32,414 bases of DNA from Phenylobacterium sp. (GTDB taxonomy: Bacteria; Pseudomonadota; Alphaproteobacteria; Caulobacterales; Caulobacteraceae): NCBI RefSeq assembly GCF_025934275.1, contig NZ_JAICYI010000040.1, positions 1-32,414 of the forward strand. The letters are read 5' to 3'. Below the pieces are notes generated by a model. That model did not search any database. It was not told the origin of the DNA and worked only from the letters and a program-made list of their open reading frames with translations. Position numbers and translations under genes: made by a program. Below, in pieces: positions 7,007 to 14,079 of this stretch (positions within the stretch are counted from its first letter, which is position 1; each line of letters starts with the position of its first letter).

Positions 7007-7884
7007 TGCGCCGGCGCTGGCGTCCCGGCGCCCAGCGTCACGCCCGGCGGCGGCTTGTCGTCCTCCGGCACGAAGAAGTCCGGCATCAGCAGCTGGCTCG
7101 GATCGACCCGGTAGCGCTCGAAGTCGCGCACGCCCTCCGCATAGAGCAGGCTGTCGTCGATCAGGAAGTTGCCGCTGAACGCCTTCGCCGGCTTCAAGAA
7201 GATCGCGTGGGCCGCGTCGGCCATGATCTCGGGCTTGCGGCACTGGCGCATGCCCTGCTCGCCGGAGAGCGCGAACTGGATCGCCGCCGTGGCGATCCCG
7301 GTCCTGGGCCACAGAGCATTGAACGCGATCCCGTCGGCCCTGAACTCGGCCGCCATGCCCAGCACGCACATGCTCATGCCGAACTTGGCCATGGTGTAGG
7401 CGGTGTGGCCGGCGAACCAGCGCGGGTTCATGTCCAGCGGCGGCGAGATCATCAGCACGTGCGGATTGGCCGCGCGCTTCAGGTGCGGGATGCAGGCCTT
7501 CGACGTCAGGAACGTGCCGCGCGCGTTCACATGGTTCATCAGGTCGTAGCGCTTCATCTCGGTCTGCAGCGTGCCCGTGAGCTGGATCGCCGAGGCGTTG
7601 TTGACGCAGATGTCGATGCCCCCGAACCGCTCCGCGGCCCGGGCGACGCCGGCCAGCACCGAAGCCTCGTCCCGCACGTCGACCACCAGCGGCAGGGCCT
7701 TGCCGCCGGCTTCCTCGATCGCCTCGGCGGCGGTGTAGATGGTTCCCGGCAGCTTCGGATGCGGCTCGGCGGTCTTGGCCGCGATCGCCACGTTCGCGCC
7801 GTCCCGCGCCGCCCGGAGCGCAATCGCCAGCCCGATCCCGCGGCTCGCCCCGGTGATGAAGAGGGTCTTTCCTTGCAGCGACAT
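7003..7884 (-). CDS. SDR family oxidoreductase, HSDL2-like
   Basis: A 293-residue short-chain dehydrogenase, the first gene of the five-gene operon. Cofactor binding is by TGASRGIG (residues 11-18) and CVNNAS (93-98). The active-site stretch MISPPLDMNPRWFAGHTAYT, then MAKFGMSMCVLGMA with Y163 and K167, is nearly the same as in the hydroxysteroid dehydrogenase-like 2 (HSDL2) family, including the following ALWPRTGIATAA. HSDL2 proteins are linked to fatty acid metabolism, but their substrate is not established. There is no C-terminal SCP2 domain as in animal HSDL2. The ATG at 7884 (MSLQGKTLF) is favoured over an upstream one because AAGGGAG lies 8-9 nt before it. Confidence 0.88.
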   Translation of the reverse strand: MSLQGKTLFITGASRGIGLAIALRAARDGANVAIAAKTAEPHPKLPGTIYTAAEAIEEAGGKALPLVVDVRDEASVLAGVARAAERFGGIDICVNNASAIQLTGTLQTEMKRYDLMNHVNARGTFLTSKACIPHLKRAANPHVLMISPPLDMNPRWFAGHTAYTMAKFGMSMCVLGMAAEFRADGIAFNALWPRTGIATAAIQFALSGEQGMRQCRKPEIMADAAHAIFLKPAKAFSGNFLIDDSLLYAEGVRDFERYRVDPSQLLMPDFFVPEDDKPPPGVTLGAGTPAPAQ

Positions 7885-7915
7885 CCCGGCGGCTCCCTTT
7901 CGATCGCGCCGCAAG

Positions 7916-7942
7916 CCTTAGGCGCCCGCTCCCGCCGCTCAA
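7916..7942 (-). promoter_or_regulatory. Probable promoter of the SDR-HAD-GNAT operon
   Basis: On the minus strand TTGAGCG (7936-7942) is followed after 12 nt by GCCTAAGG (7916-7923), close to the alphaproteobacterial vegetative pattern TTGACGS-N10-14-GCTANAWC, and lies 32 bp upstream of the first ATG of the operon. It is a pattern match only. Confidence 0.4.
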
Positions 7943-7976
7943 GCGAAATCCCCGTGCGGGGCGCGATGCGGTTCGG

Positions 7977-9062
7977 CTAAGCCGCCTGGTACCAGTCCAC
8001 GCCGCGCTCGTCGCGCCGCCGCACGGCCTGGCCGCGCGCCATCAGGCAGTTGAGGTGCGCCAGGCTCTCGCCGGTCGCCATGCCGACGTTGTTGCCGTCG
8101 ATCTTGCGGCGGAACAGCACGTGGAAGACGTCGACCGCCCGCTTCGGCTCGGCGATCTCCGCCCGCAGGTGCGTGAGCCTCCGCTCGTGACCGCCGATCA
8201 GGGCGTCGATGCGGGCGTGCAGGCCATGGAACGGCTCGTTGTGGGCCGGCAGCACCAGGACGTTGTCCGGCACGATGGTCTTGATCCGCGCCAGCGAGGT
8301 CAGCCAGTCGTCCAGCGGATCGGCCGCGGGCTCGGTCGGGAACACCGAGACGTTCGAGGTGATCTTCGGCAGCACCTGGTCGCCCGAGATCAAGAGCTTC
8401 AGCTCCGGACACCAGAGGCAGACGTGCTCCGGCGTGTGGCCCGAGCCCACGACCACGCGCCAGGCGTGGCCGCCGATCGCGATCTCGTCGCCGTCGCGCA
8501 TCCGCTGGAAGCTGTCGGGCAGGGCGTGCAGCGCCCGGCCGAAGCCGCCGAATCGCGAGCGGTAGGTGTCGAGCGCCTCCTGGTCCCAGCCCGCCGCGCG
8601 ATAGAACTCCAGCGCGTCGGGCGGCGCCTCGCGGCCGGTGTCGGCCGCCAGCGAACGGCACATCAGGAACTCCAGCCGGCTGATCCAGAGCCGGCAGTTG
8701 AACTTGCGGGTGAGCCAGCCCGCCATGCCGATGTGGTCGGGATGCATGTGGGTGATGAACACCCGCGTCACCGGCTTGCTTTGCAGCACGCCGGCGAAGG
8801 CCTTGCGCCAGGCCTGCATGCTGGCCTCGCTGTTGAGCCCGGTGTCGACGATCGCCCAGCCGCCCTCCTCGACGATCGCCCAGACGTTGATGAAGGCCAG
8901 CGAGCCGCCGAGCGGCATGCGGATCCATTTCACCCCCGGCGCCACGTCGACGCCCTCGCCGACCTTCGGCCCCTGCTCGATCGGATAGACGAGCCGGCGC
9001 CGGCTCTCCGCCTCATGGGGATCCTCGACGCCGTCGGGCGTGATGCTGACCTGCTTGTTCAT
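7977..9062 (-). CDS. MBL-fold metallo-hydrolase
   Basis: A 361-residue metallo-beta-lactamase-fold hydrolase. The metal-binding signature HMHPDH is at residues 105-110, preceded by the strand WAIVDTGLN (69-77). Further ligands are H209 (VVGSGHTPEH), D228 (LLISGDQVLP) and H274 (VLPAHNEPFHG), a complete binuclear zinc site. About 90 residues after the last ligand form a helical C-terminal domain (GGHERRLTHLRAEIAEPKRA), seen in the MBL group often annotated as glyoxalase- or lactonase-like. The substrate is not evident. It starts 68 bp after the trxC stop on the same strand and could be co-transcribed with it. The ATG at 9062 gives MNKQVSITPDG. Confidence 0.88.
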   Translation of the reverse strand: MNKQVSITPDGVEDPHEAESRRRLVYPIEQGPKVGEGVDVAPGVKWIRMPLGGSLAFINVWAIVEEGGWAIVDTGLNSEASMQAWRKAFAGVLQSKPVTRVFITHMHPDHIGMAGWLTRKFNCRLWISRLEFLMCRSLAADTGREAPPDALEFYRAAGWDQEALDTYRSRFGGFGRALHALPDSFQRMRDGDEIAIGGHAWRVVVGSGHTPEHVCLWCPELKLLISGDQVLPKITSNVSVFPTEPAADPLDDWLTSLARIKTIVPDNVLVLPAHNEPFHGLHARIDALIGGHERRLTHLRAEIAEPKRAVDVFHVLFRRKIDGNNVGMATGESLAHLNCLMARGQAVRRRDERGVDWYQAA

Positions 9063-9130
9063 GCGCCCATTGTGCTGGCTTGCCCCGACGGGAGCAAACC
9101 CTCCTGAGCGTCCCGTCTCTGGCGGTTAGG

Positions 9131-9577
9131 TCACACCTTCGCCGGCGCCAGGCGCTCGACCCAGCTGCGCAGCAGGTTCGCATCGGCGACGCCGGCGTGG
9201 CGCGCGGCGACCTTGCCGCCCTGGAAGGCGAACAGCGCCGGGATGCCCTGCACGCCGTACTTGGCGGCCAGGTCGGGATGGGCGTCGACGTCCACCTTCA
9301 CGAAGCGCGCGTTCGGCTCGAGCGATGCGGCGGCGCGGGCGAAGATCGGCGCCATCGCCCGGCAGGGTCCGCACCAGGCGGCCCAGAAGTCGGCCACCAC
9401 CGGCAGGTCGGAGCGGGCCACGTGGGTCGCGAACCGCGCCCCATCCAGGGCCACGGGTTCGCCGGTGAACAGCGGCTTGTGGCAGCGGCCGCACTTCGGC
9501 TGCGCCGCCAGCTTCACGGCCGGCAGGCGATTCACCCCGTCGCAGTGCGGGCAGACGACGTGCAGGGCCTCGGACAT
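9131..9577 (-). CDS. trxC: Thioredoxin 2 (TrxC)
   Basis: A 148-residue cytoplasmic disulfide reductase with the thioredoxin 2 architecture: an N-terminal zinc-binding module formed by C9-P-H-C12 and C29-G-R-C32, followed by a thioredoxin domain with the redox motif W68-C-G-P-C72. The cis-proline segment QGIPALFAFQGGKVAARHAG is intact. Trx2 proteins reduce disulfides in oxidative stress, and in E. coli expression is under OxyR; I see no clear OxyR site here. An AGGAG ribosome-binding site sits about 10 nt before the ATG. It is divergent from the small heat-shock gene, which places two stress-protection genes on a shared 162-bp spacer. Confidence 0.95.
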   Translation of the reverse strand: MSEALHVVCPHCDGVNRLPAVKLAAQPKCGRCHKPLFTGEPVALDGARFATHVARSDLPVVADFWAAWCGPCRAMAPIFARAAASLEPNARFVKVDVDAHPDLAAKYGVQGIPALFAFQGGKVAARHAGVADANLLRSWVERLAPAKV

Positions 9578-9739
9578 GGCTTCTCGCTCCTGAACTCGCC
9601 GATCCCCTCTAGCGGTTCCGCAGCCCGCTTCGCCGCGACCCAGATCAAAATCCAGCGAGCGACGGACACCAGCCCCGGCGTCTGCTAATCTCCCGCCCGT
9701 CGGGGGAGGCGCCCAGCCCAGTCACACGGAGACCTCCCA

Positions 9740-10285
9740 ATGGCCAATCGCGACCTTACGCCGTTCAACCGGGGAACGGGCCTGAGCCTCTACGGCTCGC
9801 GCGACCCGTTCTCCTCCTTCCGCCGCGAGATGGACCGCCTGTTTGAAGACTTCTTCGCTCCCATCGAGGGCCGCAGCTTCGCCCCGGCCCAGGGCCAGAA
9901 CGGCTCGCAGCAGCTCGCGCTGTGGCCGCAGATCGATCTCAACGAGACAGACAAGGCCTACACGGTCACCGCCGAACTGCCGGGCCTCGATCCGAACGAC
10001 GTCCAGCTCAACCTGAAGGACAACGCGCTGATCATCTCCGGCGAGAAGCGCTCCGAGCGCAACGAGGAGGACCAGGGGCGGCGTTACTCCGAGCGCAGTT
10101 TCGGCCGCTTCGAGCGGGCCATCCCGTTCGAGACCGAGGTGGACGCCGATCGGGTCGAGGCGAAGTGCAACAACGGCGTCCTGACCATCACCCTTCCGAA
10201 GAACGCCCAGGCCCACGACAAGTCGAAGAAGATCGAGATCAAGCCGCAGAGCGAGGGGGGCTCCGCGGGGTCAGTCCGCCAGTAG
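9740..10285 (+). CDS. Hsp20/alpha-crystallin small heat-shock protein
   Basis: A 181-residue small heat-shock protein, an ATP-independent holdase that keeps unfolding proteins soluble. The N-terminal part (SRDPFSSFRREMDRLFEDFF) is the usual oligomerisation region with an R-E-M-D-R-L-F-x-D-F-F helix. The alpha-crystallin domain spans residues ~60-160, beginning QIDLNETDKAYTVTAELPGL and running through DNALIISGEKRSE to the signature NGVLTITLPKN. The C-terminal IxI-type tail is present as KKIEIKPQ. A GGAG ribosome-binding site lies 8 nt before the ATG. I could not find a convincing sigma-32-type promoter or a ROSE-like thermometer in the 162 bp upstream. Confidence 0.95.
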   Translation: MANRDLTPFNRGTGLSLYGSRDPFSSFRREMDRLFEDFFAPIEGRSFAPAQGQNGSQQLALWPQIDLNETDKAYTVTAELPGLDPNDVQLNLKDNALIISGEKRSERNEEDQGRRYSERSFGRFERAIPFETEVDADRVEAKCNNGVLTITLPKNAQAHDKSKKIEIKPQSEGGSAGSVRQ

Positions 10286-10342
10286 CGGCCTGACGTCGCC
10301 CGTCAGCAGGTCGAGGAGGCGTCGGGTCAGGAACACCGACAT
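10271..10342 (-). other. Doubtful small reading frame between hsp20 and the PLP-enzyme gene
   Basis: A minus-strand frame ends here with RRMSVFLTRRLLDLLTGD and could be read from ATG 10342 (23 codons), which has GAGGAGG 8 nt upstream, or from further upstream through PRVVYREIEEG. It overlaps the last 15 nt of hsp20 tail-to-tail. The amphipathic, protein-like composition (YREIEEG, FLTRRLLDLL) is better than that of typical shadow frames, so it may be a small gene or a remnant, but I recognise no family. Confidence 0.25.
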
Positions 10343-10448
10343 GCGCCGGCCCTCCTCGATCTCGCGATAGACCACCCTCGGCGCCCGGCCGGGCCGGCTC
10401 GCGATCGCTGCCGGCTTCGCCGGGCCTCCCAGGCTCAGTTGGCGGTTT

Positions 10449-11774
10449 TCACCGGCCGCGGACCGCCGGACACCTCGCGGGCCCGCCTCGAGCAAGCTCC
10501 GCCATGAGGTCGATGAGGCCGGCGCAGGAGTGGTCGTCGCGCGCCCCGAGCGCGACGCGGAGAAATGACGGCTCGCCGGTCTCCGGCTCGATCACCTCGA
10601 AGCGATGGCCGCGAAAGCCGAAGCTGCCGCCGCGCTCGATCAGCAGGCCTCGCGCCTTGGCCTCGTCCTCGATGCGGCAGGCGAGCGCCTCGAGCGCCTC
10701 GGCGCTGTTTCCGGTTGCGAGTTCGAAGGCGCAGTAGGGCGCGGCTGAGCCGGTGAGCTCGGCGCCGCCGAGCGGCTTGAACAGGCGGTTTCGCACCGTG
10801 ACGGCCTTCGCCAGGGCCGCGTTGTGAGCGAACACGCTTTCCGCATAGGTCTGCGTCGCGCCGCGATCGAGGAAGAACGGCGCTTCGAGCGCCAGCGCAT
10901 CGACGAACCGAAGCCCCGCGCCGGTCAGCGTGCGGCATCGCTTCAGTCCCTCCGTCAACGAGGCGGCCAGTTCCGCGTCCCTCGCGAACACGCTGGCGAT
11001 GCCGACATTGGCCAGCTCCAGGCCCTGCTGCAGCAGCTTCAGTCCCGACACCAGGCGGATGACGGCCGCGCCGCCGGCGATGGGTTCGCCCAGGATCCGC
11101 GGCAACTGGGTCACCGGCGCCGACAGGGTTTCGTCGACGACCAGCGTCTGGCCGTCGGTCAGCCTCCGCGCGAGTTCCGATGGGTCGTGGCTGGTGAAGC
11201 GCCCGTCGCAAGCGACGGGCTCGACGATGATGCAGTCCGCCTCCGCGCTGGTCCGGGCCGGCGCGCAGGCGCGCGCCGCCAGCTCGCTGGTCTCGAAGTA
11301 GGCGCCGACGTGTGCGACCTTGAGCTTGCCGGGTCGAGTTTCCCCGAGATGCAGAAGAAGGGTCGCGAGCGCCGCCTGCCCGCTCGAAAACATGACGTGA
11401 GCCGCGGCCCACCCCGGCGGCGCCGGCCCGAAGAACGCCTCGCAGCGCGCCTCGAGGCTCTCCGGCTGGAAGTCCCGTTCGTAGCCGTAGGCGTCGTGCC
11501 GGTTACGCTCCAGGCGCTTCGTCTCCCGCTCTGTCGGCGAGCGCAGGACGCGGGCGGTTTCAGCGGCCACGGACTTCAGCCACGCCGTGCGCAGGCGCCG
11601 CGCCGCCTGCTCGAAGCCGAGCTCGACCTCGATCGGCGCAGCGCGGTTGAGCGCCGTCTCCACCAGCGCCTCGATCTCGCGGAGCGTGGGTTCCATCTCG
11701 GGACGGGACTGCGTCAGCGCGCGCGCCAGCTCGATCAGCGCCGTCGCCTCAGGTTGGTTCTGATCCTTCGACAT
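10449..11774 (-). CDS. Fold-type-I PLP-dependent enzyme, unassigned
   Basis: A 441-residue protein with the marks of the aspartate aminotransferase fold. SSGQAALATLLLHL (residues 130-143) resembles the phosphate-binding loop 'SSGMAA' of Cys/Met-metabolism enzymes, LVVDET (211-216) supplies the aspartate for the pyridine nitrogen (D214), and LVSGLKLLQQGLELANVG (241-258) contains the likely Schiff-base lysine K246. The first ~110 residues are an atypical helical, Arg/Glu-rich extension (TERETKRLERNRHDAYGYER). It does not match cystathionine synthase, DegT or class I/II aminotransferases closely enough to name a reaction. I start it at ATG 11774 (MSKDQNQPE); the frame is open further upstream but through low-information sequence. 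No biosynthetic partners are adjacent. Confidence 0.7.
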   Translation of the reverse strand: MSKDQNQPEATALIELARALTQSRPEMEPTLREIEALVETALNRAAPIEVELGFEQAARRLRTAWLKSVAAETARVLRSPTERETKRLERNRHDAYGYERDFQPESLEARCEAFFGPAPPGWAAAHVMFSSGQAALATLLLHLGETRPGKLKVAHVGAYFETSELAARACAPARTSAEADCIIVEPVACDGRFTSHDPSELARRLTDGQTLVVDETLSAPVTQLPRILGEPIAGGAAVIRLVSGLKLLQQGLELANVGIASVFARDAELAASLTEGLKRCRTLTGAGLRFVDALALEAPFFLDRGATQTYAESVFAHNAALAKAVTVRNRLFKPLGGAELTGSAAPYCAFELATGNSAEALEALACRIEDEAKARGLLIERGGSFGFRGHRFEVIEPETGEPSFLRVALGARDDHSCAGLIDLMAELARGGPARCPAVRGR

Positions 11775-11907
11775 CCGGACCCCGAAGATGAGCGTGCAAC
11801 GAGGCTCTAACGCGTTCGCCGCGGGCTCGGGCTCCGCGGGTCCGGGGCCGCCTTTACGGCCGAGCCGCGCTCGATCATCCTCGATCCGGCCGCGACAGGA
11901 GCTTCCC

Positions 11908-12033
11908 ATGCGCCGGACGAGCCCGCTTCGCCACGAGGCGCTCCGCGACACCATGTGGGTTGGCAAGGGGGTGCGCGGGATCGTGATCCTCGGGATCGCC
12001 GCGGTCGCCGCCGCGGCGTGGCTCCTGTATTAG
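11908..12033 (+). CDS. Small single-helix membrane protein, 41 aa
   Basis: Forty-one codons from an ATG preceded by AGGAG with 6-nt spacing. The product has a basic N-terminal half (MRRTSPLRHEALRDTMWVGK) and one clear membrane helix (IVILGIAAVAAAAWLLY) reaching the last residue, so the N-terminus would be cytoplasmic. It stops 3 bp before the ATG of the leucine-rich-repeat-like gene, an operon arrangement that supports it being real. The upstream spacer (11775-11907) is shared with the divergent PLP-enzyme gene. I recognise no family. Confidence 0.6.
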   Translation: MRRTSPLRHEALRDTMWVGKGVRGIVILGIAAVAAAAWLLY

Positions 12034-12036
12034 GCC

Positions 12037-12984
12037 ATGACGCAGCCGCACCCGGCGGTCGGGACCGTTCGCCGGCGGTTCATCGGGACCGACGCGGCGA
12101 GCCTGGCGGCCCACGGGGACCCGTTCCGGCCGCTGGAGCCCGAATGCCGGGTGGTGCAGTTCGCCCAGCCGCTCACCCCCGACGAGCTTCGCCGCGCAAG
12201 CGCGCTCATGGCCGGCCGCGGCGACGTCGAGCTCTACGTCTATGGTCGCGCCAGCCGCGATCTCGACTTCCTGCAAGCCTTCCCGGACCTCCGCAACCTG
12301 CACCTGGCGCTCTACGACCTGGAGGATGTGGGCGGCTTCCAGGCGGTCGCCGGAAGCCTCGAGACCTTCACCTTCGCCAACACGAAGCGGCGCTTTCCGC
12401 TGGGCTTCCTCGCCGGCGCGCGCCGGCTGCGGCGCCTGGTCCTGGCCGGTCACGACCGCGAGCTCCAGACGGTCGGCGGGCTCACCGGCCTGCGCGAGCT
12501 CGGGATCAGCGGGATCACCCTCCCCGACCTCTCAGTGTTCGAGCGCCTGACGATGCTGACGACCTTGCGCGTGTTCCTCGGGAGCACGCGCGATCTCGGA
12601 TTGCTGCCGCAGTTCGGCCGGCTCGAGGACCTCTGGCTGATGCGGATCACCGGCCTCGCCGACCTGGGGGTGCTCGCCGAGCTCGAAAGCCTCGCGGTCC
12701 TGCGGCTCGACTGGATGCGCAACGTCACCGCCCTGCCCAGCTTCGCGCCCCTCGCCCGGCTGACCGAGGTCACCCTCGACACCATGAAGGGCCTCACCGA
12801 CCTGCGGGCGGTGGCAGCCGCGCCGGCCCTGCGCCGGCTCGTCGTCGCCAATACGCCCCAGCTTACCGCCGAGGCCTTCGCCTGCCTGCAGGGCCACCCG
12901 AGCCTCGCCCAACTGTTCGCCCACACCGGCCGTGCGAAGGTCAACGCCGCGGTCAAGGCGATGCTCCCGGGCGTCGCCGCCTAG
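12037..12984 (+). CDS. Leucine-rich-repeat-like protein of unknown function
   Basis: A 315-residue soluble protein with no signal peptide or membrane helix. From about residue 80 on it consists of irregular repeats of ~22-24 residues with leucines at LRR spacing, for example LQAFPDLRNLHLALYDLEDV, LTGLRELGISGITLPDLSVF, LPQFGRLEDLWLMRITGLAD, LAELESLAVLRLDWMRNVTA and LARLTEVTLDTMKGLTDLRA, which should form a curved solenoid. The first 75 residues are a separate region (RRRFIGTDAASLAAHGDPFR). Such repeats normally mediate protein-protein contact; the partner is unknown. It follows the small membrane protein by 3 bp and converges on the MarR gene, leaving 110 bp without a recognisable terminator. 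Confidence 0.8.
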   Translation: MTQPHPAVGTVRRRFIGTDAASLAAHGDPFRPLEPECRVVQFAQPLTPDELRRASALMAGRGDVELYVYGRASRDLDFLQAFPDLRNLHLALYDLEDVGGFQAVAGSLETFTFANTKRRFPLGFLAGARRLRRLVLAGHDRELQTVGGLTGLRELGISGITLPDLSVFERLTMLTTLRVFLGSTRDLGLLPQFGRLEDLWLMRITGLADLGVLAELESLAVLRLDWMRNVTALPSFAPLARLTEVTLDTMKGLTDLRAVAAAPALRRLVVANTPQLTAEAFACLQGHPSLAQLFAHTGRAKVNAAVKAMLPGVAA

Positions 12985-13094
12985 CAGGCGCGCGGCAGTG
13001 ACGTCCGCCGGCCGTGTCGCACGACGTAAGGCTTCGCGATGACGATGCTTGATAGACCTGGGACGGCAGGACTGCCGCAGGCGCGACTTGGCGG

Positions 13095-13550
13095 CTATCG
13101 GAGCCTCGCCGTCTCTTCCATCCAGGCACGCAGCGCCCGAAGGAACGGCAGCACTTCGCGGAATTCCTTCTGCGTGAAGCCGTCGCGCAGGCTCGCCATG
13201 CGGGGCTTCAGGCTCGCCATCGCCCGCTGGTAGGCCTGGCGGCCGGAGGCGGTCAGCGAGACCCGCTTCTTGCGGCCGTCCGCCGGATCCGGGGCCACCT
13301 CGGCCAGGCCGGTCGCCTCCATCCGCTGCAGGGTGTTGGTGATCGCGCCCGGGGTCATCTGCAGGGCCTGGGCGATCGTCGCCGGGGCCTGGCCCTCGCC
13401 GCGCCGCATCAGGAGGTTCATCACCGCGAACTGCGGATAGCTCACGCCCAGCGGCAGGCAGCGACTGATGATCGTGCGCACCCCGGCGTCGATCAGCCCG
13501 ATCTCGTCGAACACCTGGACTTCGGGATGCTCCTCGACGACCGGCGGCAT
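13095..13550 (-). CDS. MarR family transcriptional regulator
   Basis: A 151-residue winged-helix regulator. The DNA-binding core is visible as PATIAQALQMTPGAITNTLQ (helices 3 and recognition helix) followed by RMEATGLAEVAPDPADGRKK with the wing residues D-x-R-x-K, the MarR signature; terminal helices (residues 10-35 and 115-148) form the dimer interface. The effector is unknown; the protein lacks cysteines at typical OhrR positions. The gene has a good ribosome-binding site (GAGGAGG, 6 nt before ATG), its own promoter, and two operator-like inverted repeats, so autoregulation is likely. It lies 82 bp downstream of rnhA on the same strand but appears to be transcribed separately. Confidence 0.9.
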   Translation of the reverse strand: MPPVVEEHPEVQVFDEIGLIDAGVRTIISRCLPLGVSYPQFAVMNLLMRRGEGQAPATIAQALQMTPGAITNTLQRMEATGLAEVAPDPADGRKKRVSLTASGRQAYQRAMASLKPRMASLRDGFTQKEFREVLPFLRALRAWMEETARLR

Positions 13551-13563
13551 TCCGCGCCTCCTC

Positions 13564-13577
13564 GTTCAATCTCGAAC
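13564..13577 (-). promoter_or_regulatory. MarR-type operator 2 (imperfect inverted repeat)
   Basis: GTTCAATCTCGAAC has arms GTTC/GAAC and shares the TTCAAT half with the upstream site. It lies between the predicted transcription start and the ribosome-binding site of the MarR gene, a position where a bound dimer would block elongation. Confidence 0.5.
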
Positions 13578-13583
13578 AAGTCG

Positions 13584-13612
13584 CCTATAGCGCATCGGGC
13601 AGTAATGTTCAA
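13584..13612 (-). promoter_or_regulatory. Promoter of the MarR gene
   Basis: On the minus strand TTGAACA (13606-13612) and GCTATAGG (13584-13591) are 14 nt apart, matching the alphaproteobacterial TTGACGS-N10-14-GCTANAWC form. It lies 33 bp upstream of the MarR ATG and is interlocked with both inverted repeats. Confidence 0.6.
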
Positions 13613-13619
13613 TATTGAA
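13608..13619 (-). promoter_or_regulatory. MarR-type operator 1 (perfect palindrome)
   Basis: TTCAATATTGAA is a perfect 12-bp palindrome in otherwise very GC-rich DNA. It overlaps the -35 region of the MarR promoter. Dyads of this AT-rich kind are characteristic of MarR-family binding sites; binding is inferred. Confidence 0.65.
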
Positions 13620-13632
13620 TTACAACCCGTGG

Positions 13633-14079
13633 TCAGGCGGCGTCGAGCACGTCCTTGATCCCGCGCCGTGCGAGCCCGTCGGCCCGTTCGTTGAGCTCGT
13701 GGCCGGCGTGGCCCTTCACCCAGCGCCACTTCACGTCGTGGCGCAGGCGGGCTTCGTCAAGCCTGCGCCAGAGGTCCTCGTTCTTCACCGGCTTCCTGTC
13801 GGCGGTCCGCCAGCCGCGCGCCTTCCAGGCGTGGATCCATTCGTGGATGCCCTGCTGGACGTACTTGCTGTCGGTGTGCAGCTCGACATTGCACGGCCGC
13901 TTCAGCGCCTCCAGCGCCTGGATCGCGGCCATCAGCTCCATGCGGTTGTTGGTGGTGGCGAGCTCGCCGCCCCACAGCTCCCGCTCGTGCGCGCCCGAGA
14001 TCAGGATCGCGCCCCATCCCCCCGGCCCTGGATTCCCCGAGCACGCCCCGTCGGTGTAGATCACCACGCTCGGCGTCAT
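13633..14079 (-). CDS. rnhA: Ribonuclease HI
   Basis: A 148-residue endonuclease that degrades the RNA strand of RNA:DNA hybrids, removing R-loops and primers. All catalytic residues are present at the same numbers as in the E. coli enzyme: D10 ([17 protein letters not shown]), E48 ([12 protein letters not shown]), D70 (LHTDSKYV), H124 ([11 protein letters not shown]) and D134 (ERADGLAR). The basic handle region [20 protein letters not shown] is conserved. The start ATG overlaps the stop of thrB by 4 nt (14076-14079), so it is translated from the same message as thrB; a thrB-rnhA pair is common in this group of bacteria. Confidence 0.97.
   Translation of the reverse strand: MTPSVVIYTDGACSGNPGPGGWGAILISGAHERELWGGELATTNNRMELMAAIQALEALKRPCNVELHTDSKYVQQGIHEWIHAWKARGWRTADRKPVKNEDLWRRLDEARLRHDVKWRWVKGHAGHELNERADGLARRGIKDVLDAA

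Noticed and set aside
13064..13077. CGGCAG-GA-CTGCCG inverted repeat between the LRR-like and MarR genes as a terminator.
   Set aside because: The loop of two bases is too small for a stable hairpin with all six pairs and no T-run follows on either strand.
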